Shown: positions 1 to 8,327 of the stretch, one piece after another
How the letters are laid out: the number at the start of each line of letters is the position of its first letter
Position numbering within the stretch: position 1 is the stretch's first letter
NCBI RefSeq assembly: GCF_028743495.1
Contig: NZ_CP117968.1
Length of the DNA stretch: 64,000 nt
Direction: 5' to 3' (one strand)
DNA from: Allobacillus halotolerans
GTDB lineage: Bacteria; Bacillota; Bacilli; Bacillales; Alkalibacillaceae
Notes under the pieces: generated by a model
Seen by the model: the letters and a program-made list of their open reading frames with translations, nothing else
Databases searched by the model: none
What the model was told of the DNA's origin: nothing
Program-made: the position numbers and the translations under genes

Positions 1-621
1 TTTTATTCGCTTTTTAGTTGGCTCACATACCAAATTGGTCTCGGTGCATCTCCGTTATTTGATTGGTTTAATCGACAAGAAATGAATGTAGACGTAACGC
101 CTAGTGGTAAAGAAGAAGATGTTTCACAAGAGGATCAAAATGTTTTGGAACAAGTCCGGGATCAAACGGAAACAATCAGTGCCGAAACAATTATGTATAT
201 CATCATTGGTTTATCCTTAATCATCGCCGTTGCATTCTATTATCGGAATCGAAATCGGTTCATTCGAAGAAAGACCAAAATAAATGATAAAGACAAAACA
301 AATATTGAAACCGAGAAGTTACCATACCGCTTCAGTGAGTTAAAAGAGAAGCGAAAAAAGAAAGCACCTAAAAGCGAAATCAGAAAAGCTTTTTTTGAAC
401 TCGAGCGATGGGCGGCGAAACATCAGTTAGGCAGATATTATGATGAGACTGTGGAACAGTGGTTGCAACGTCTGCAATTGGATCCAAACCGCTATAAAGA
501 TGTTGTTCATTTGTATCAGAAAGTGCGTTATGGAGAACAAAGTGTGACGGAAGACCAGACGCGTCATTACAATGACCAGTTAACCGATTTAAAGAATACA
601 CTGAAACAAAAACTGACTTAG
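1..621 (+). CDS. C-terminal part of a DUF4129 (transglutaminase-type) membrane protein, 5' truncated
   Basis: The reading frame is open from base 1, so the gene begins upstream of the window; an internal ATG at 82 is not a likely start. The visible 206 residues hold an acidic linker, one membrane helix (YIIIGLSLIIAVAFYY), a basic charged stretch and a C-terminal domain with the pattern ETVEQWLQRL ... LYQKVRYGEQSVTEDQ. That pattern is typical of DUF4129, which usually ends membrane-bound transglutaminase-like proteins such as YebA/TgpA relatives. The family assignment rests on this tail only, because the catalytic part lies outside the window. It converges on prsA and shares its terminator. 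Confidence 0.6.
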   Translation, partial: FYSLFSWLTYQIGLGASPLFDWFNRQEMNVDVTPSGKEEDVSQEDQNVLEQVRDQTETISAETIMYIIIGLSLIIAVAFYYRNRNRFIRRKTKINDKDKTNIETEKLPYRFSELKEKRKKKAPKSEIRKAFFELERWAAKHQLGRYYDETVEQWLQRLQLDPNRYKDVVHLYQKVRYGEQSVTEDQTRHYNDQLTDLKNTLKQKLT

Positions 622-650
622 AGAAATGTACTCTCTAAGTCAGTTTTTTG
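611..650. terminator. Bidirectional rho-independent terminator
   Basis: A 14-bp perfect stem (611-624 with 632-645) is followed by a T-run on the plus strand and preceded by an A-rich stretch. It lies between the convergent DUF4129 gene and prsA and overlaps the last codons of the former. Confidence 0.85.
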
Positions 651-654
651 CTCT

Positions 655-1620
655 TTATTCATTATCGGACTCCGAATCGTCTTTCGCTTCTTCAGAATCT
701 TGCTTTCCGTTATCTTCATTGGATGAATCGCCCTCATCATCTGTTGATTCAGATTCACCTGATTTGTTGGACCCAAATAAACCTTCATAGTCATCATCAG
801 AGATGTCAATATTTCCGTTATCCAAAGCTTCTTGTACCTTGGAAGTATAACTTTGAGAATCGACCTTGCTTGCCAAAAGTTGCTCGCGTAATTGATCTTT
901 CATTTCATCAAATGGCTGAACTTCTGTTTCTGATTCACGAACATCTTCTACAAGGATTACGTGCCAACCGAACTGAGATTCAACCGGTTCACTGATTTCA
1001 TTTGTTTCCAGTCCATACATAGCATCTTCGAAAGGCTTGACCATTTCACCAGCTGTTGTATACCCTAAATCTCCACCGTTCGCTGCAGAACCATCTTTCG
1101 AATATTCCTTCGCTAACTCTTCAAACGATGCACCATCTTTATATTTTTTGATGATTTCTTCAGCTGTTTCTTTTTCATCGACTAAAATATGTCTCGCTTT
1201 ACGTTCTTCTTGCATACGTTCATAATGTGTTTCGATTTCTTCATCGGTAATTTCAATGTCAGCAGTCGCTGCTTCGAATTCCAACTTACTAATATAAAGT
1301 GCTGTACGGAATTCTTCTTCGTTTCGATACCCCTGTTGATTAATGAACTTAGTGAACTGAGGTCCCAGTTGAGTTTTAAATTGCTCAACTTCCTGTTCGA
1401 ATTCTTCTTGGTCGATATCAAATTGACCTTCCAGTACAAGTTTCTTCGTCATGCTTTGTAGGGTTTCTTCTCCGTATTTTTCTTCCAACTCAGCATGGAA
1501 TTCTTCTTTCGAAATAGATCCATATTCTGTTTCGACCACCGTTTCAGAGTCATCTGACTGGCAGGCTGTCAAAACAATCGCAAATCCACCGATTGCCAGT
1601 CCTTGAACTATTTTTTTCAT
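655..1620 (-). CDS. prsA: Foldase lipoprotein PrsA (peptidyl-prolyl isomerase)
   Basis: PrsA is an extracytoplasmic, membrane-anchored foldase that helps secreted proteins fold after Sec export. The ATG at 1620 is preferred: a GGGAG ribosome site precedes it and it opens a lipoprotein signal peptide ending in the lipobox LTAC. The longer upstream frame has no ribosome site and would spoil the signal. Residues around 140-235 form a parvulin rotamase domain (RKARHILV, GGDLGYTTAGEMV, SQFGWHVILVED). The 321-residue protein ends in a roughly 40-residue Ser/Asp/Glu-rich tail, longer and more acidic than in B. subtilis PrsA; I read this as salt adaptation. Neighbouring Hpr/ScoC is a known regulator of exoprotein genes. 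Confidence 0.95.
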   Translation of the reverse strand: MKKIVQGLAIGGFAIVLTACQSDDSETVVETEYGSISKEEFHAELEEKYGEETLQSMTKKLVLEGQFDIDQEEFEQEVEQFKTQLGPQFTKFINQQGYRNEEEFRTALYISKLEFEAATADIEITDEEIETHYERMQEERKARHILVDEKETAEEIIKKYKDGASFEELAKEYSKDGSAANGGDLGYTTAGEMVKPFEDAMYGLETNEISEPVESQFGWHVILVEDVRESETEVQPFDEMKDQLREQLLASKVDSQSYTSKVQEALDNGNIDISDDDYEGLFGSNKSGESESTDDEGDSSNEDNGKQDSEEAKDDSESDNE

Positions 1621-1762
1621 CACGATTAACACTCCCTGTATGTATTGATTCTTAGGTCGTTTATGATTGTCAATAAACAACAAAATCATACCTAATCACA
1701 AAGATAAATATACCATAAAAATCTTTTTCTGAACATGAGCTAAATTCCGTTAATTGCCTAAT

Positions 1763-1789
1763 CACTCATTTGGTCATTTACATAGTATA
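1763..1789 (+). promoter_or_regulatory. Possible sporulation (SigK/SigE-like) promoter of the YjcZ gene
   Basis: CATAGTATA at 1781-1789 fits the SigK/SigE -10 pattern CATAnnnTA, with a CACT at a suitable -35 distance (about 14-15 nt). This is an inference from consensus; YjcZ-type genes are usually expressed during sporulation. Confidence 0.3.
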
Positions 1790-1819
1790 GAGTAGTTAAG
1801 CAACCAAGGAGGTGAATTT

Positions 1820-1912
1820 ATGTCAGGCAAAGGAGGATACTACGGCGGTGGCTTTGCGTTGATCGTCGTATTGTTTATTTTACTAATTATTGTTGGTGCC
1901 GCTTGGTTCTAA
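1820..1912 (+). CDS. YjcZ-family sporulation micropeptide
   Basis: This 30-residue ORF starts MSGKGGYYGGGFALIVVLF, a Gly/Tyr-rich head followed by one hydrophobic helix. That is the standard form of the YjcZ/YtzL-type small sporulation proteins of Bacillaceae. AAGGAGGTG ends seven nucleotides before the ATG, and a strong terminator follows the stop, so it is a self-contained gene. The protein presumably sits in a spore or forespore membrane; its molecular role is not known. Confidence 0.85.
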   Translation: MSGKGGYYGGGFALIVVLFILLIIVGAAWF

Positions 1913-1930
1913 GGGATAACGTGAAAAGTG

Positions 1931-1962
1931 ACTGATCTTGGATACGTTCCAAGATCAGTTTT
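1931..1962 (+). terminator. Terminator of the YjcZ gene
   Basis: An 11-bp perfect stem (1931-1941 with 1949-1959, ACTGATCTTGG half) is followed by a short T-run. Confidence 0.8.
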
Positions 1963-2056
1963 ACATATCGACCGTACGATCTTAATCAATATGCTATCCG
2001 ATCGAAAGCAACCGCGTATACGTATATCAAACGTTCACCATAAAATTTGCCAATAA

Positions 2057-2090
2057 AAAAGACGAGTCGTTCGCCGACTCGTCTTTTGAA
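2057..2090. terminator. Bidirectional terminator
   Basis: AAAAGACGAGTCG (2057-2069) pairs with CGACTCGTCTTTT (2075-2087). The A and T tracts make it usable on both strands; it most probably ends the minus-strand genes at 2098 and beyond. Confidence 0.8.
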
Positions 2091-2097
2091 TTTGATT

Positions 2098-2280
2098 TTA
2101 GTATAAGTGAAAAACTTCATAATACGAAGAGAATAATAGAATTAGCATCGAGACATTAATTGTCCGGTATACTTTACTGCTTTTTTCTGCTGACATTTCT
2201 GATTTGGTACAAAACTTATGCGTCAATGAATTGAATGAGTAGAAGATAAATACAGCGAATCCAATGTAAAAATAAATCAT
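2098..2280 (-). CDS. Small two-helix membrane protein, function unknown
   Basis: A 60-residue protein with two hydrophobic stretches (YIGFAVFIFYSF near the N-terminus and VSMLILLFSSYY near the C-terminus) around a polar loop. GGGAGG precedes the ATG at good distance, and the gene lies between a terminator and another minus-strand membrane gene. I do not recognise the family. It occupies the place of small yha genes between prsA and hpr in B. subtilis. Confidence 0.6.
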   Translation of the reverse strand: MIYFYIGFAVFIFYSFNSLTHKFCTKSEMSAEKSSKVYRTINVSMLILLFSSYYEVFHLY

Positions 2281-2313
2281 TTTCTTGTACCTCCCAACTT
2301 CGGTCTAAACAAT

Positions 2314-2853
2314 TTAATCTCGCACCAGTATATCAAACTCATTTTGTGATTTTTCAATAACTGATTTTTTTGGAGCCCGAAGTATTGAAAATAGCGTCAA
2401 CCAATCGTGTAAAGACATGCCGATATGAATGGCTGCCATGAACAATAGGATTGGATGATAAGCTGGAATATAATAAGCAAGTATAATTAAAGGTAGTGTA
2501 ATAATCAAAGTTGGTGCAATAATTGATAGAATTGATGTTCTCTTTGATAACGTTGATTCCATTTGTGCTTTCAATGAAACAATAATTTTATATTTTATTT
2601 TCCATTTGAGATGGATTGTTTTATTCGTAAATAATATAGGAGCCACATGCATTAACTTATGCATGATTGGCAACAAAAATAAACTGATAACTACAGTCGC
2701 AAAAGGAGGTTCAATTAATTGAACGTGTTGAAATACAATCGAAAACGGCATATATAAAACGATAAAGGCTGAAATTGCTGTTAAGATTGATAGAAGAAGT
2801 AACCTATTTTGACCGATTTCTTTCGTGACATTAACTGTTTTCCAGCAAGTCAT
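2314..2853 (-). CDS. DUF3267 family membrane protein (putative zincin-like)
   Basis: A 179-residue protein with about four membrane helices. The segment LPIMHKLMHVAPIL carries an HxxxH pair inside a hydrophobic stretch, as in DUF3267 proteins annotated as putative zincin peptidases; the usual HExxH glutamate is absent (HKLMH). A GGGGG ribosome site precedes the ATG. It sits between prsA and hpr, where Bacillus genomes carry related small membrane genes. Proteolytic activity is not supported by the sequence alone. Confidence 0.6.
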   Translation of the reverse strand: MTCWKTVNVTKEIGQNRLLLLSILTAISAFIVLYMPFSIVFQHVQLIEPPFATVVISLFLLPIMHKLMHVAPILFTNKTIHLKWKIKYKIIVSLKAQMESTLSKRTSILSIIAPTLIITLPLIILAYYIPAYHPILLFMAAIHIGMSLHDWLTLFSILRAPKKSVIEKSQNEFDILVRD

Positions 2854-2965
2854 GTTAAAACCCCCATTCGAGAGAAAGAGTGATAGATTCCTTTATATGC
2901 TCTATGCATATTCCTCTCGAATAATACGCCCTATAGAAAGAAAATTCAAGCCTATTTTCTTAAAA

Positions 2966-3487
2966 TCAATATTTTCTTTTTATCCCTGATAACGAACGAT
3001 TTAAAATATCGATGTAATCCGCACCATATAGCTCTTCAACAATCGTTTCCAGCTCTTCGAATTCAGGGAACTGTCCACCTTCTGATTGAAGAGACAAAGA
3101 GGCATAAACAATGGAATTTTTATCAGGATCCATTGCTTGCATTGTTTCGATGAAGAGCTCTCGACCTTCATCAGTCAATTCTACGTATGTGCTTCTTTTA
3201 TCATTTACCCGCTTGGACAGACTGACCAACCCTCTTGCTTCTAACTTTTTAGAGAAATTAAATGCAGTTGAAACATGCATCATACCTAGTTTTGATACTT
3301 CGGAAATCGAGACGCCATCCAAATGGTAAGCGATCAGTAAAATATGATGTTCATTGAGGTTCAAATTAAATGGCTTGATCCAGTCTTGCCAATCTTTTTC
3401 AATACGCTTCCAGATTGCTTTCGTCAATTGAGCCATCTTATGCGCGTAAATCAAAGATTCTTGTAAGGAATAAGATTCATTTTTCAC
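2966..3487 (-). CDS. hpr: MarR-family transition-state regulator Hpr (ScoC)
   Basis: Hpr/ScoC is a MarR-type repressor of extracellular protease and sporulation genes. The 173-residue protein has the family N-terminus (SLIYAHKMAQLTKAIWK), the winged-helix segment VSISEVSKLGMMHVSTAFNFSKKLE and the wing KRVNDKRSTYVELTDEGREL. It is shorter at the C-terminus than B. subtilis ScoC (about 200 residues). The start is GTG, with GGAG about ten nucleotides upstream. Synteny with prsA and yhaH supports the name. Confidence 0.93.
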   Translation of the reverse strand: MKNESYSLQESLIYAHKMAQLTKAIWKRIEKDWQDWIKPFNLNLNEHHILLIAYHLDGVSISEVSKLGMMHVSTAFNFSKKLEARGLVSLSKRVNDKRSTYVELTDEGRELFIETMQAMDPDKNSIVYASLSLQSEGGQFPEFEELETIVEELYGADYIDILNRSLSGIKRKY

Positions 3488-3744
3488 GTTGACTACTCCT
3501 TCGAATTTAAAAATGAAAGGTGAAAACAGGAAAGTTGGGATAAAATTCTTGGATCTGATTAATGAAAACTTCTTTCATTATAATAACATACTTATTTAGG
3601 CGTTGTATAAGGACAGATGAATAAATGAGGTTTATCAAAAGAAATAACCGGGTATTGTTATTATGAAGACTGTGAAATAAACTTTATGCAAGATGAATAA
3701 GAATTACATATAAAAAAAAGACCATCCTAGTCGCTATAGAATAG

Positions 3745-4242
3745 TCATTCAATCTCGTGATGATTCAATTGTTCAAATACCTCTTCAAGTGATTTGTGGA
3801 ATAAAATGGCCTCATGGATTTTTTCTTCAATAAACACACGCTCCTCAGAGTTACTTAAACCTCGTAGTTTATTTTCGATAAAATTCAGATTGTTCTTTTG
3901 TTGTTCAATCGCATCAAGCCATCTGCGTACGTATGTTTTCATAAATTTATGATAAAGATCTTCTTTCGCTTTATATAAATCTTTTCGTTCTCCTTTTCTC
4001 CAGACTCTTTCAATTAAATTATAATCAAGCAATGTCCGAGTTGCGTTGCTCATTGCTGTTTTGCTTTTACCTAAAGCTTCTTTCATCTCGTCTAAGTTCA
4101 TTGGACGATTACTTAAGTAAAGAGTTACAAATAACTGTGACTCTGATGGGTTTAAAGCAAACATCTCCAATGTTTTGGAGAATTCCGAGATAACTTCATT
4201 ATGAATATCTGTAAGCTGTTCAGTATAGTTTTCCATTGTCAT
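3745..4242 (-). CDS. GbsR/OpcR-type MarR-family regulator of the adjacent osmoprotectant operon
   Basis: A 165-residue winged-helix protein with RPMNLDEMKEALGKSKTAMS as the recognition region, typical of the GbsR subgroup of MarR regulators. These respond to choline or glycine betaine and repress uptake or synthesis genes. I chose the ATG at 4242 because GGGGG lies at the right distance; the ORF is open 15 codons further upstream without a ribosome site. It is divergent from opuAA with a palindromic operator candidate between them, so control of opuA is the obvious inference. Confidence 0.85.
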   Translation of the reverse strand: MTMENYTEQLTDIHNEVISEFSKTLEMFALNPSESQLFVTLYLSNRPMNLDEMKEALGKSKTAMSNATRTLLDYNLIERVWRKGERKDLYKAKEDLYHKFMKTYVRRWLDAIEQQKNNLNFIENKLRGLSNSEERVFIEEKIHEAILFHKSLEEVFEQLNHHEIE

Positions 4243-4367
4243 AGATAATGACCCCCTGGCTCTGCTCATATTCACCATACTAAACAATTACAAAAAATGA
4301 AAACCTCAAAGTTGAGAGAAAAACGACGTTATATGAAGTATTTAGAAGTATTACCTTTGATAAGTTC

Positions 4368-4385
4368 GTACAGTTTAAACTGTAC
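4368..4385. promoter_or_regulatory. 18-bp perfect palindrome, candidate operator for the GbsR-type regulator
   Basis: GTACAGTTTAAACTGTAC is a perfect dyad between the divergent regulator and opuAA. It starts about 50 nt upstream of the opuAA -35 box and lies in the probable promoter region of the regulator. Binding by the neighbouring regulator is inferred from position and symmetry. Confidence 0.65.
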
Positions 4386-4419
4386 AGAAATAATGGACTG
4401 ATACGACTGTTTTTAGACA

Positions 4420-4448
4420 TTGAACTTTCACACACTAACCTCTATAGT
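4420..4448 (+). promoter_or_regulatory. Sigma-A promoter of opuA
   Basis: TTGAAC (4420-4425), a 17-nt spacer, then TATAGT (4443-4448). It is followed by an approximately 70-nt leader before the opuAA start. Confidence 0.7.
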
Positions 4449-4527
4449 ATAAAGAGTGTCGTATTACAGTTCGGTTACAAATTAGTCCATTAGTAGTACA
4501 TTTAATAGAATAAGAGAGGTGAGAGAA

Positions 4528-5730
4528 TTGCCTGTAATTGAAGTAGATAATTTGTCGAAAATTTTTGGGAAGAGATCAAAAGAAGCTTTATCCTTATTGG
4601 ATGAAGGCCTTTCCAAAGATGAAATTTTAAAGAAAACAGGCTGTACGGTTGGTGTAAACCGTGCGAAATTCCAGGTAGAAGCTGGAGAAGTATTTGTTAT
4701 TATGGGACTCTCAGGAAGTGGTAAATCAACACTCGTTCGTTTATTGAACCGGTTGATCAATCCAACTGCCGGAGATGTTTATGTTCATGACGATAATCTA
4801 TCAACAATGAATAAAGAGGAACTACGTCGTGTGCGTCGTGAAAAAATGAGTATGGTTTTCCAGAAGTTTGGACTATTCCCGTTCCGTACCGTACTTGAAA
4901 ACACAGTATTCGGAATGGAAGTTCAAGGGATGGATAAAGAGGAACGTGAAAAGAAAGCAACAGAAGCACTTGAGCTCGTTGGACTTGGAAGCTTCATACA
5001 TCAATACCCAAGCCAGCTGTCCGGTGGTATGCAACAACGTGTAGGACTAGCCAGAGCTTTAGCGAATGATCCAGAGATCTTGCTCATGGACGAAGCGTTT
5101 TCTGCACTAGATCCATTGATTCGTAAAGATATGCAAGATGAGCTAATGGATCTGCAAGAAAAAATGCAGAAAACAATTATCTTCATCACTCACGATTTAG
5201 ATGAAGCATTGCGTATTGGTGACCGAATTGCATTGATGAAGGATGGTTCCATCGTTCAAATCGGAACACCGGAAGAAATCCTGATGAATCCAGCAAATGA
5301 TTATGTAGAAAAATTCGTTGAAGATGTAGATCGTTCGAAAGTATTGACGGCTGAAAATATTATGCTCCGTCCAGAAACGGTCGATTTTGACAAACATGGC
5401 CCTCGCGTTGCATTAGAAAGAATGCGTGAACAGGGACTTTCTAGCATTTACGTCATTGACCGAACCCGACAGTTAAAAGGGTATGTCAATGCGAATGATG
5501 TATTGGAAGCAAGAAATAATCAAATCACAAGTTTAAAAGAAATCATTCGAGATGATATGCCGACGGTGGAAAAAGAAACACCGATTCAAGAGATCTTTGA
5601 TGTTATCCATGATTCCCCTGTACCTGTCGCAGTTACAGAAGAAGGGAAATTACGTGGAATCATTATTAAGGGAACGTTAATCGCCGCCTTGGCAAATGTG
5701 AATGGAAATGGGGTGGAAGACAATGCTTGA
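4528..5730 (+). CDS. opuAA: Glycine betaine/proline-type ABC transporter, ATP-binding subunit OpuAA
   Basis: This subunit powers import of compatible solutes such as glycine betaine. It has Walker A (GLSGSGKST, about residue 62), the ABC signature LSGGMQQRVGLARAL, Walker B (ILLMDEAFSALDPL) and two C-terminal CBS domains (from about residue 275), which in OpuA-type transporters sense ionic strength. GAGGTG six nucleotides upstream favours the TTG at 4528; a GTG at 4519 has no good ribosome site. It overlaps opuAB by eight nucleotides, so the two are translationally coupled. Confidence 0.93.
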   Translation: MPVIEVDNLSKIFGKRSKEALSLLDEGLSKDEILKKTGCTVGVNRAKFQVEAGEVFVIMGLSGSGKSTLVRLLNRLINPTAGDVYVHDDNLSTMNKEELRRVRREKMSMVFQKFGLFPFRTVLENTVFGMEVQGMDKEEREKKATEALELVGLGSFIHQYPSQLSGGMQQRVGLARALANDPEILLMDEAFSALDPLIRKDMQDELMDLQEKMQKTIIFITHDLDEALRIGDRIALMKDGSIVQIGTPEEILMNPANDYVEKFVEDVDRSKVLTAENIMLRPETVDFDKHGPRVALERMREQGLSSIYVIDRTRQLKGYVNANDVLEARNNQITSLKEIIRDDMPTVEKETPIQEIFDVIHDSPVPVAVTEEGKLRGIIIKGTLIAALANVNGNGVEDNA

Positions 5731-6565
5731 TTTTATTCCAAGTCTTCCAATAGCTTCATGGGTAGATGACGCTGTTAAATGGGTTACCAATACATTTGAA
5801 TTCTTTTTCGATCCAGTCAAAGATAATTTTGGATGGTTATTGGATATATCAGCAGAATATCTATCTATGATTCCGCCAGTAATTGTTATCCTTTTAGTTG
5901 CTGTACTGGCATTCTTTATGAGTGGCAAGAAGTTAGGTTTGGCAGTATTTTCAATTATTGGATTACTGTTTATTGAAAACCAAGAACTGTGGAGCGAACT
6001 AATGTATACATTCACATTAGTGCTATACTCCAGTTTGTTGGCAGTTGTGATTGGTATCCCAGTGGGTATACTAATGTCTAAGAGTAATACGGCTGAAAGC
6101 ATTATCCGGCCAATCTTAGACTTTATGCAGACGATGCCTGCATTCGTTTATTTGATTCCAGCAGTAGCATTCTTTGGAATCGGTATGGTTCCTGGTGTAT
6201 TTGCGTCCTTTATTTTTGCGACACCACCAGTTGTCCGTTTTACCAACCTTGGGATTCGTCAAGTATCTACAGAGTTGGTTGAGGCATCAGATGCTTTTGG
6301 TGCAACCGGTCAACAAAAGTTATTTAAAGTAGAACTGCCGATGGCAAAGCCAACGATTATGGCAGGAGTCAACCAAACAATTATGTTGTCATTATCAATG
6401 GTTGTTATTGCATCAATGATCGGTGCATCCGGACTAGGAAGAGACGTGTTGTCTGCACTTCAACGTGCGGAAGCAGGTGCTGGTTTCGTAGCCGGCTTTG
6501 CGATTGTTATCTTAGCGATCATTATTGACCGTTTGACTCAAAACTTTAATAAATCGAATCAATAA
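5723..6565 (+). CDS. opuAB: Glycine betaine ABC transporter permease OpuAB
   Basis: A 280-residue BPD-type permease with about six to eight membrane helices. The EAA loop reads VEASDAFGATGQQKLFKVELPMAKPTI, shown here as a landmark. The N-terminal segment PSLPIASWVDDAVKWVT matches the OpuAB form. The ATG at 5723 lies after GGGGTGG and inside the end of opuAA; in-frame ATG codons further upstream lack this spacing. It forms the membrane channel together with OpuAA and the lipoprotein encoded downstream. Confidence 0.92.
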   Translation: MLDFIPSLPIASWVDDAVKWVTNTFEFFFDPVKDNFGWLLDISAEYLSMIPPVIVILLVAVLAFFMSGKKLGLAVFSIIGLLFIENQELWSELMYTFTLVLYSSLLAVVIGIPVGILMSKSNTAESIIRPILDFMQTMPAFVYLIPAVAFFGIGMVPGVFASFIFATPPVVRFTNLGIRQVSTELVEASDAFGATGQQKLFKVELPMAKPTIMAGVNQTIMLSLSMVVIASMIGASGLGRDVLSALQRAEAGAGFVAGFAIVILAIIIDRLTQNFNKSNQ

Positions 6566-6607
6566 ATAACGTAAATTTTATTAGCGTAGATTCAACCATG
6601 GGATTCC

Positions 6608-6626
6608 CTTTCTCACACTGAGAAAG
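6608..6626 (+). other. Intercistronic stem-loop between opuAB and opuAC
   Basis: CTTTCTC (6608-6614) and GAGAAAG (6620-6626) pair around a 5-nt loop without a T-run. It may stabilise or process the opuAC mRNA; binding-protein genes often follow such a hairpin. The role is an inference. Confidence 0.35.
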
Positions 6627-6666
6627 ATCCAATATATTTATTATTTAGTAAAGGGGAGTATTAATT

Positions 6667-7590
6667 ATGTTTAAAAACGTTGGAAAGCGTTTTGCGTTCA
6701 TCGCTGTTTTAGCATTGACGCTTATCGTAGCAGCATGTGGCGGTTCAGATGGTGATAGTGAATCATCTGGAGATAACGGTGATTCATCAGGCGGCTCAAA
6801 CGTAGGCGACGGTAAATCAATCGAGCTTGTTTACGTTGAGTGGGATACGGAAGTCGCTTCTACACATGTTATTGGAAAAGTATTGGAAGACTTAGGTTAT
6901 GATGTGACACTAACTCCACTTGATAACGCTGTTATGTGGCAATCTGTTGCGAATGGTGAGTCAGATGCTATGGTCGCAGCTTGGCTACCAGCTACACACG
7001 GAGATCTATTTGAAGAGTACAAAGATCAAGTTGTTGATTTAGGTGCTAACTTTGATGGTGCGAAAATTGGTATGGTAGTACCTTCTTACATGGACATCGA
7101 CAGTATTGAAGACCTACCAGAAGTTGCTGATGAATTAGATCAAACAATTACTGGTATTGAGCCAGGTGCTGGTGTTGTAAAAGCTTCTGAAAATTCCGTT
7201 GAGGAATATGGTTTAGACGGATGGGAAGTACAAACTTCTTCTAGTGGTGCGATGGCAACAGCTTTAGGTGAAGCTATTGACAATGAAGAACCAATTGCTG
7301 TTACTGGTTGGTCTCCACACTGGAAATTTGCTGAATACGACTTGAAATATCTTGAAGATCCAAAAGAAGTATACGGTGGTGCTGAAGAAATTAAAACAAT
7401 GGCACGCCAAGGACTTGAAGAAGACCTTCCAAACGCTTACAAAGTTTTGGAGAACTTCTCTTGGGGCGAAGAAAAATTCAATAACGTAATGCTTGAAATT
7501 CATAATGGCACAGATCCTGAAGAAGCTGCTGCAACCTTTGTAGAAGAAAATCAAGATCTTGTTGATGAGTGGACTGCAGACGTCGAGTAA
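6667..7590 (+). CDS. opuAC: Glycine betaine-binding lipoprotein OpuAC
   Basis: An extracytoplasmic substrate-binding lipoprotein: signal peptide with lipobox VAAC, then an acidic Ser/Gly/Asp linker of about 30 residues, then the OpuAC domain. It shows the Trp-containing segments expected of a betaine aromatic cage (VEWDTEVAS, NAVMWQSVANGESDAMVAAW, TGWSPHWKFAEYDLKYL). A ribosome site (GGGGAG) precedes the ATG. It is last in the opuA operon and followed by a strong terminator. The ligand is inferred from the family. Confidence 0.93.
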   Translation: MFKNVGKRFAFIAVLALTLIVAACGGSDGDSESSGDNGDSSGGSNVGDGKSIELVYVEWDTEVASTHVIGKVLEDLGYDVTLTPLDNAVMWQSVANGESDAMVAAWLPATHGDLFEEYKDQVVDLGANFDGAKIGMVVPSYMDIDSIEDLPEVADELDQTITGIEPGAGVVKASENSVEEYGLDGWEVQTSSSGAMATALGEAIDNEEPIAVTGWSPHWKFAEYDLKYLEDPKEVYGGAEEIKTMARQGLEEDLPNAYKVLENFSWGEEKFNNVMLEIHNGTDPEEAAATFVEENQDLVDEWTADVE

Positions 7591-7608
7591 TCGACTGTTT
7601 GACTTCAA

Positions 7609-7650
7609 ACACATATACCGGCAGAAATGCTGGTATATGTGTTTTTTTGC
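7609..7650 (+). terminator. Terminator of the opuA operon
   Basis: A 14-nt stem (7609-7622 with 7629-7642, one mismatch near the loop) is followed by seven T residues. Confidence 0.9.
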
Positions 7651-7689
7651 TCAAAAATTTTTGTTAGGGTAAACACACAAATTCGGGTA

Positions 7690-7838
7690 AGTTTCGATAA
7701 CGGCCGTTGGTGTCAGGCGATTCGCTTACGGCGAGTGCTTGTACGAACAAGACATAAGGTGACATTTGAGATAAATTGCATGTCTTCTATACCGTCGGGC
7801 ACAGTTCGAGCCTTTCTCGGCCGAAAAGCACAAAAATA
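7690..7838. repeat. Decayed copy of a dispersed intergenic repeat
   Basis: Bases around 7750-7825 resemble, with many changes, the core of the outer element at 19440-19590 in inverse orientation. Shared landmarks are GTGACATTTG, GTCTTCTATA, CGGGCACAGTTCGAGCC and TCTCGGCC. The ends cannot be set by eye. The open frame across this stretch has no ribosome site and is not called as a gene. Confidence 0.5.
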
Positions 7839-7840
7839 AA

Positions 7841-8167
7841 AGGCTGGAACAAGTCAAAGTTATAAACTCATCAGCGTAGGAAATATACGGAGACTTCTGC
7901 GGTCAACTAAATGCGGCCACGTCCTGTGGCCAACGTTGACACTAGCCCGTCCTGGGCGTCGGGAGCAAAAGCCTAGGTGAGACCCCGCAGTGCGAAGCAC
8001 GAGGAGGCTCAACAGCTGCCCGCGATATAGAAGACACTGCGGTTTACCGCAGATGTCGCCTTATGCCCTATGGGTAAAAGCGCAGTATATTTCCGAAGCG
8101 GGTATTTCCGCTACACTAAATTAGAATGTTCGTATCTGGATTAACTTTAAAGATTTTGTTCCAGCCT
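7841..8167. repeat. MITE-like dispersed repeat, 327 bp, with terminal inverted repeats
   Basis: The left end AGGCTGGAACAAGTC and the right end (inverted: AGGCTGGAACAAAATC) form terminal inverted repeats. The interior has G+C-rich palindromic modules (for example CTGCGGTTTACCGCAG). An inverted relative lies at 19139-19425. Compared with that copy, this one carries an extra block of about 60 bp (about 7897-7957, landmark CAACGTTGACACTAG). No coding potential and no clear target duplication were found. Confidence 0.75.
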
Positions 8168-8190
8168 CACTATATCGTATAAATAGAAAT

Positions 8191-8226
8191 AGTGGGTAAA
8201 ATCATCCGTAGATGATCTTACCCACT
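8191..8226 (-). terminator. Hairpin, probable terminator downstream of yhaH
   Basis: A 16-bp stem with one mismatch (8191-8206 with 8211-8226) has a 4-nt loop. The T-richness on the minus strand is only moderate. A second smaller palindrome, CAAAAATGC/GCATTTTTG at 8271-8293, lies closer to the yhaH stop and may be the true terminator. Confidence 0.5.
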
Positions 8227-8327
8227 AATCTTAGTGTGTTTATTTTTCGATAGGCAGAAGACTCTTTCTTCAAAAATGCAACAGGCATTTTTGGCGAGAG
8301 TCGTTCAATGCTACTTTCGGCTTTCAC

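Noticed and set aside
7627..7839. 70-residue ORF after opuAC
   Set aside because: It starts inside the terminator stem, has no ribosome site, and its end lies in a decayed repeat; the composition is Arg-rich nonsense.
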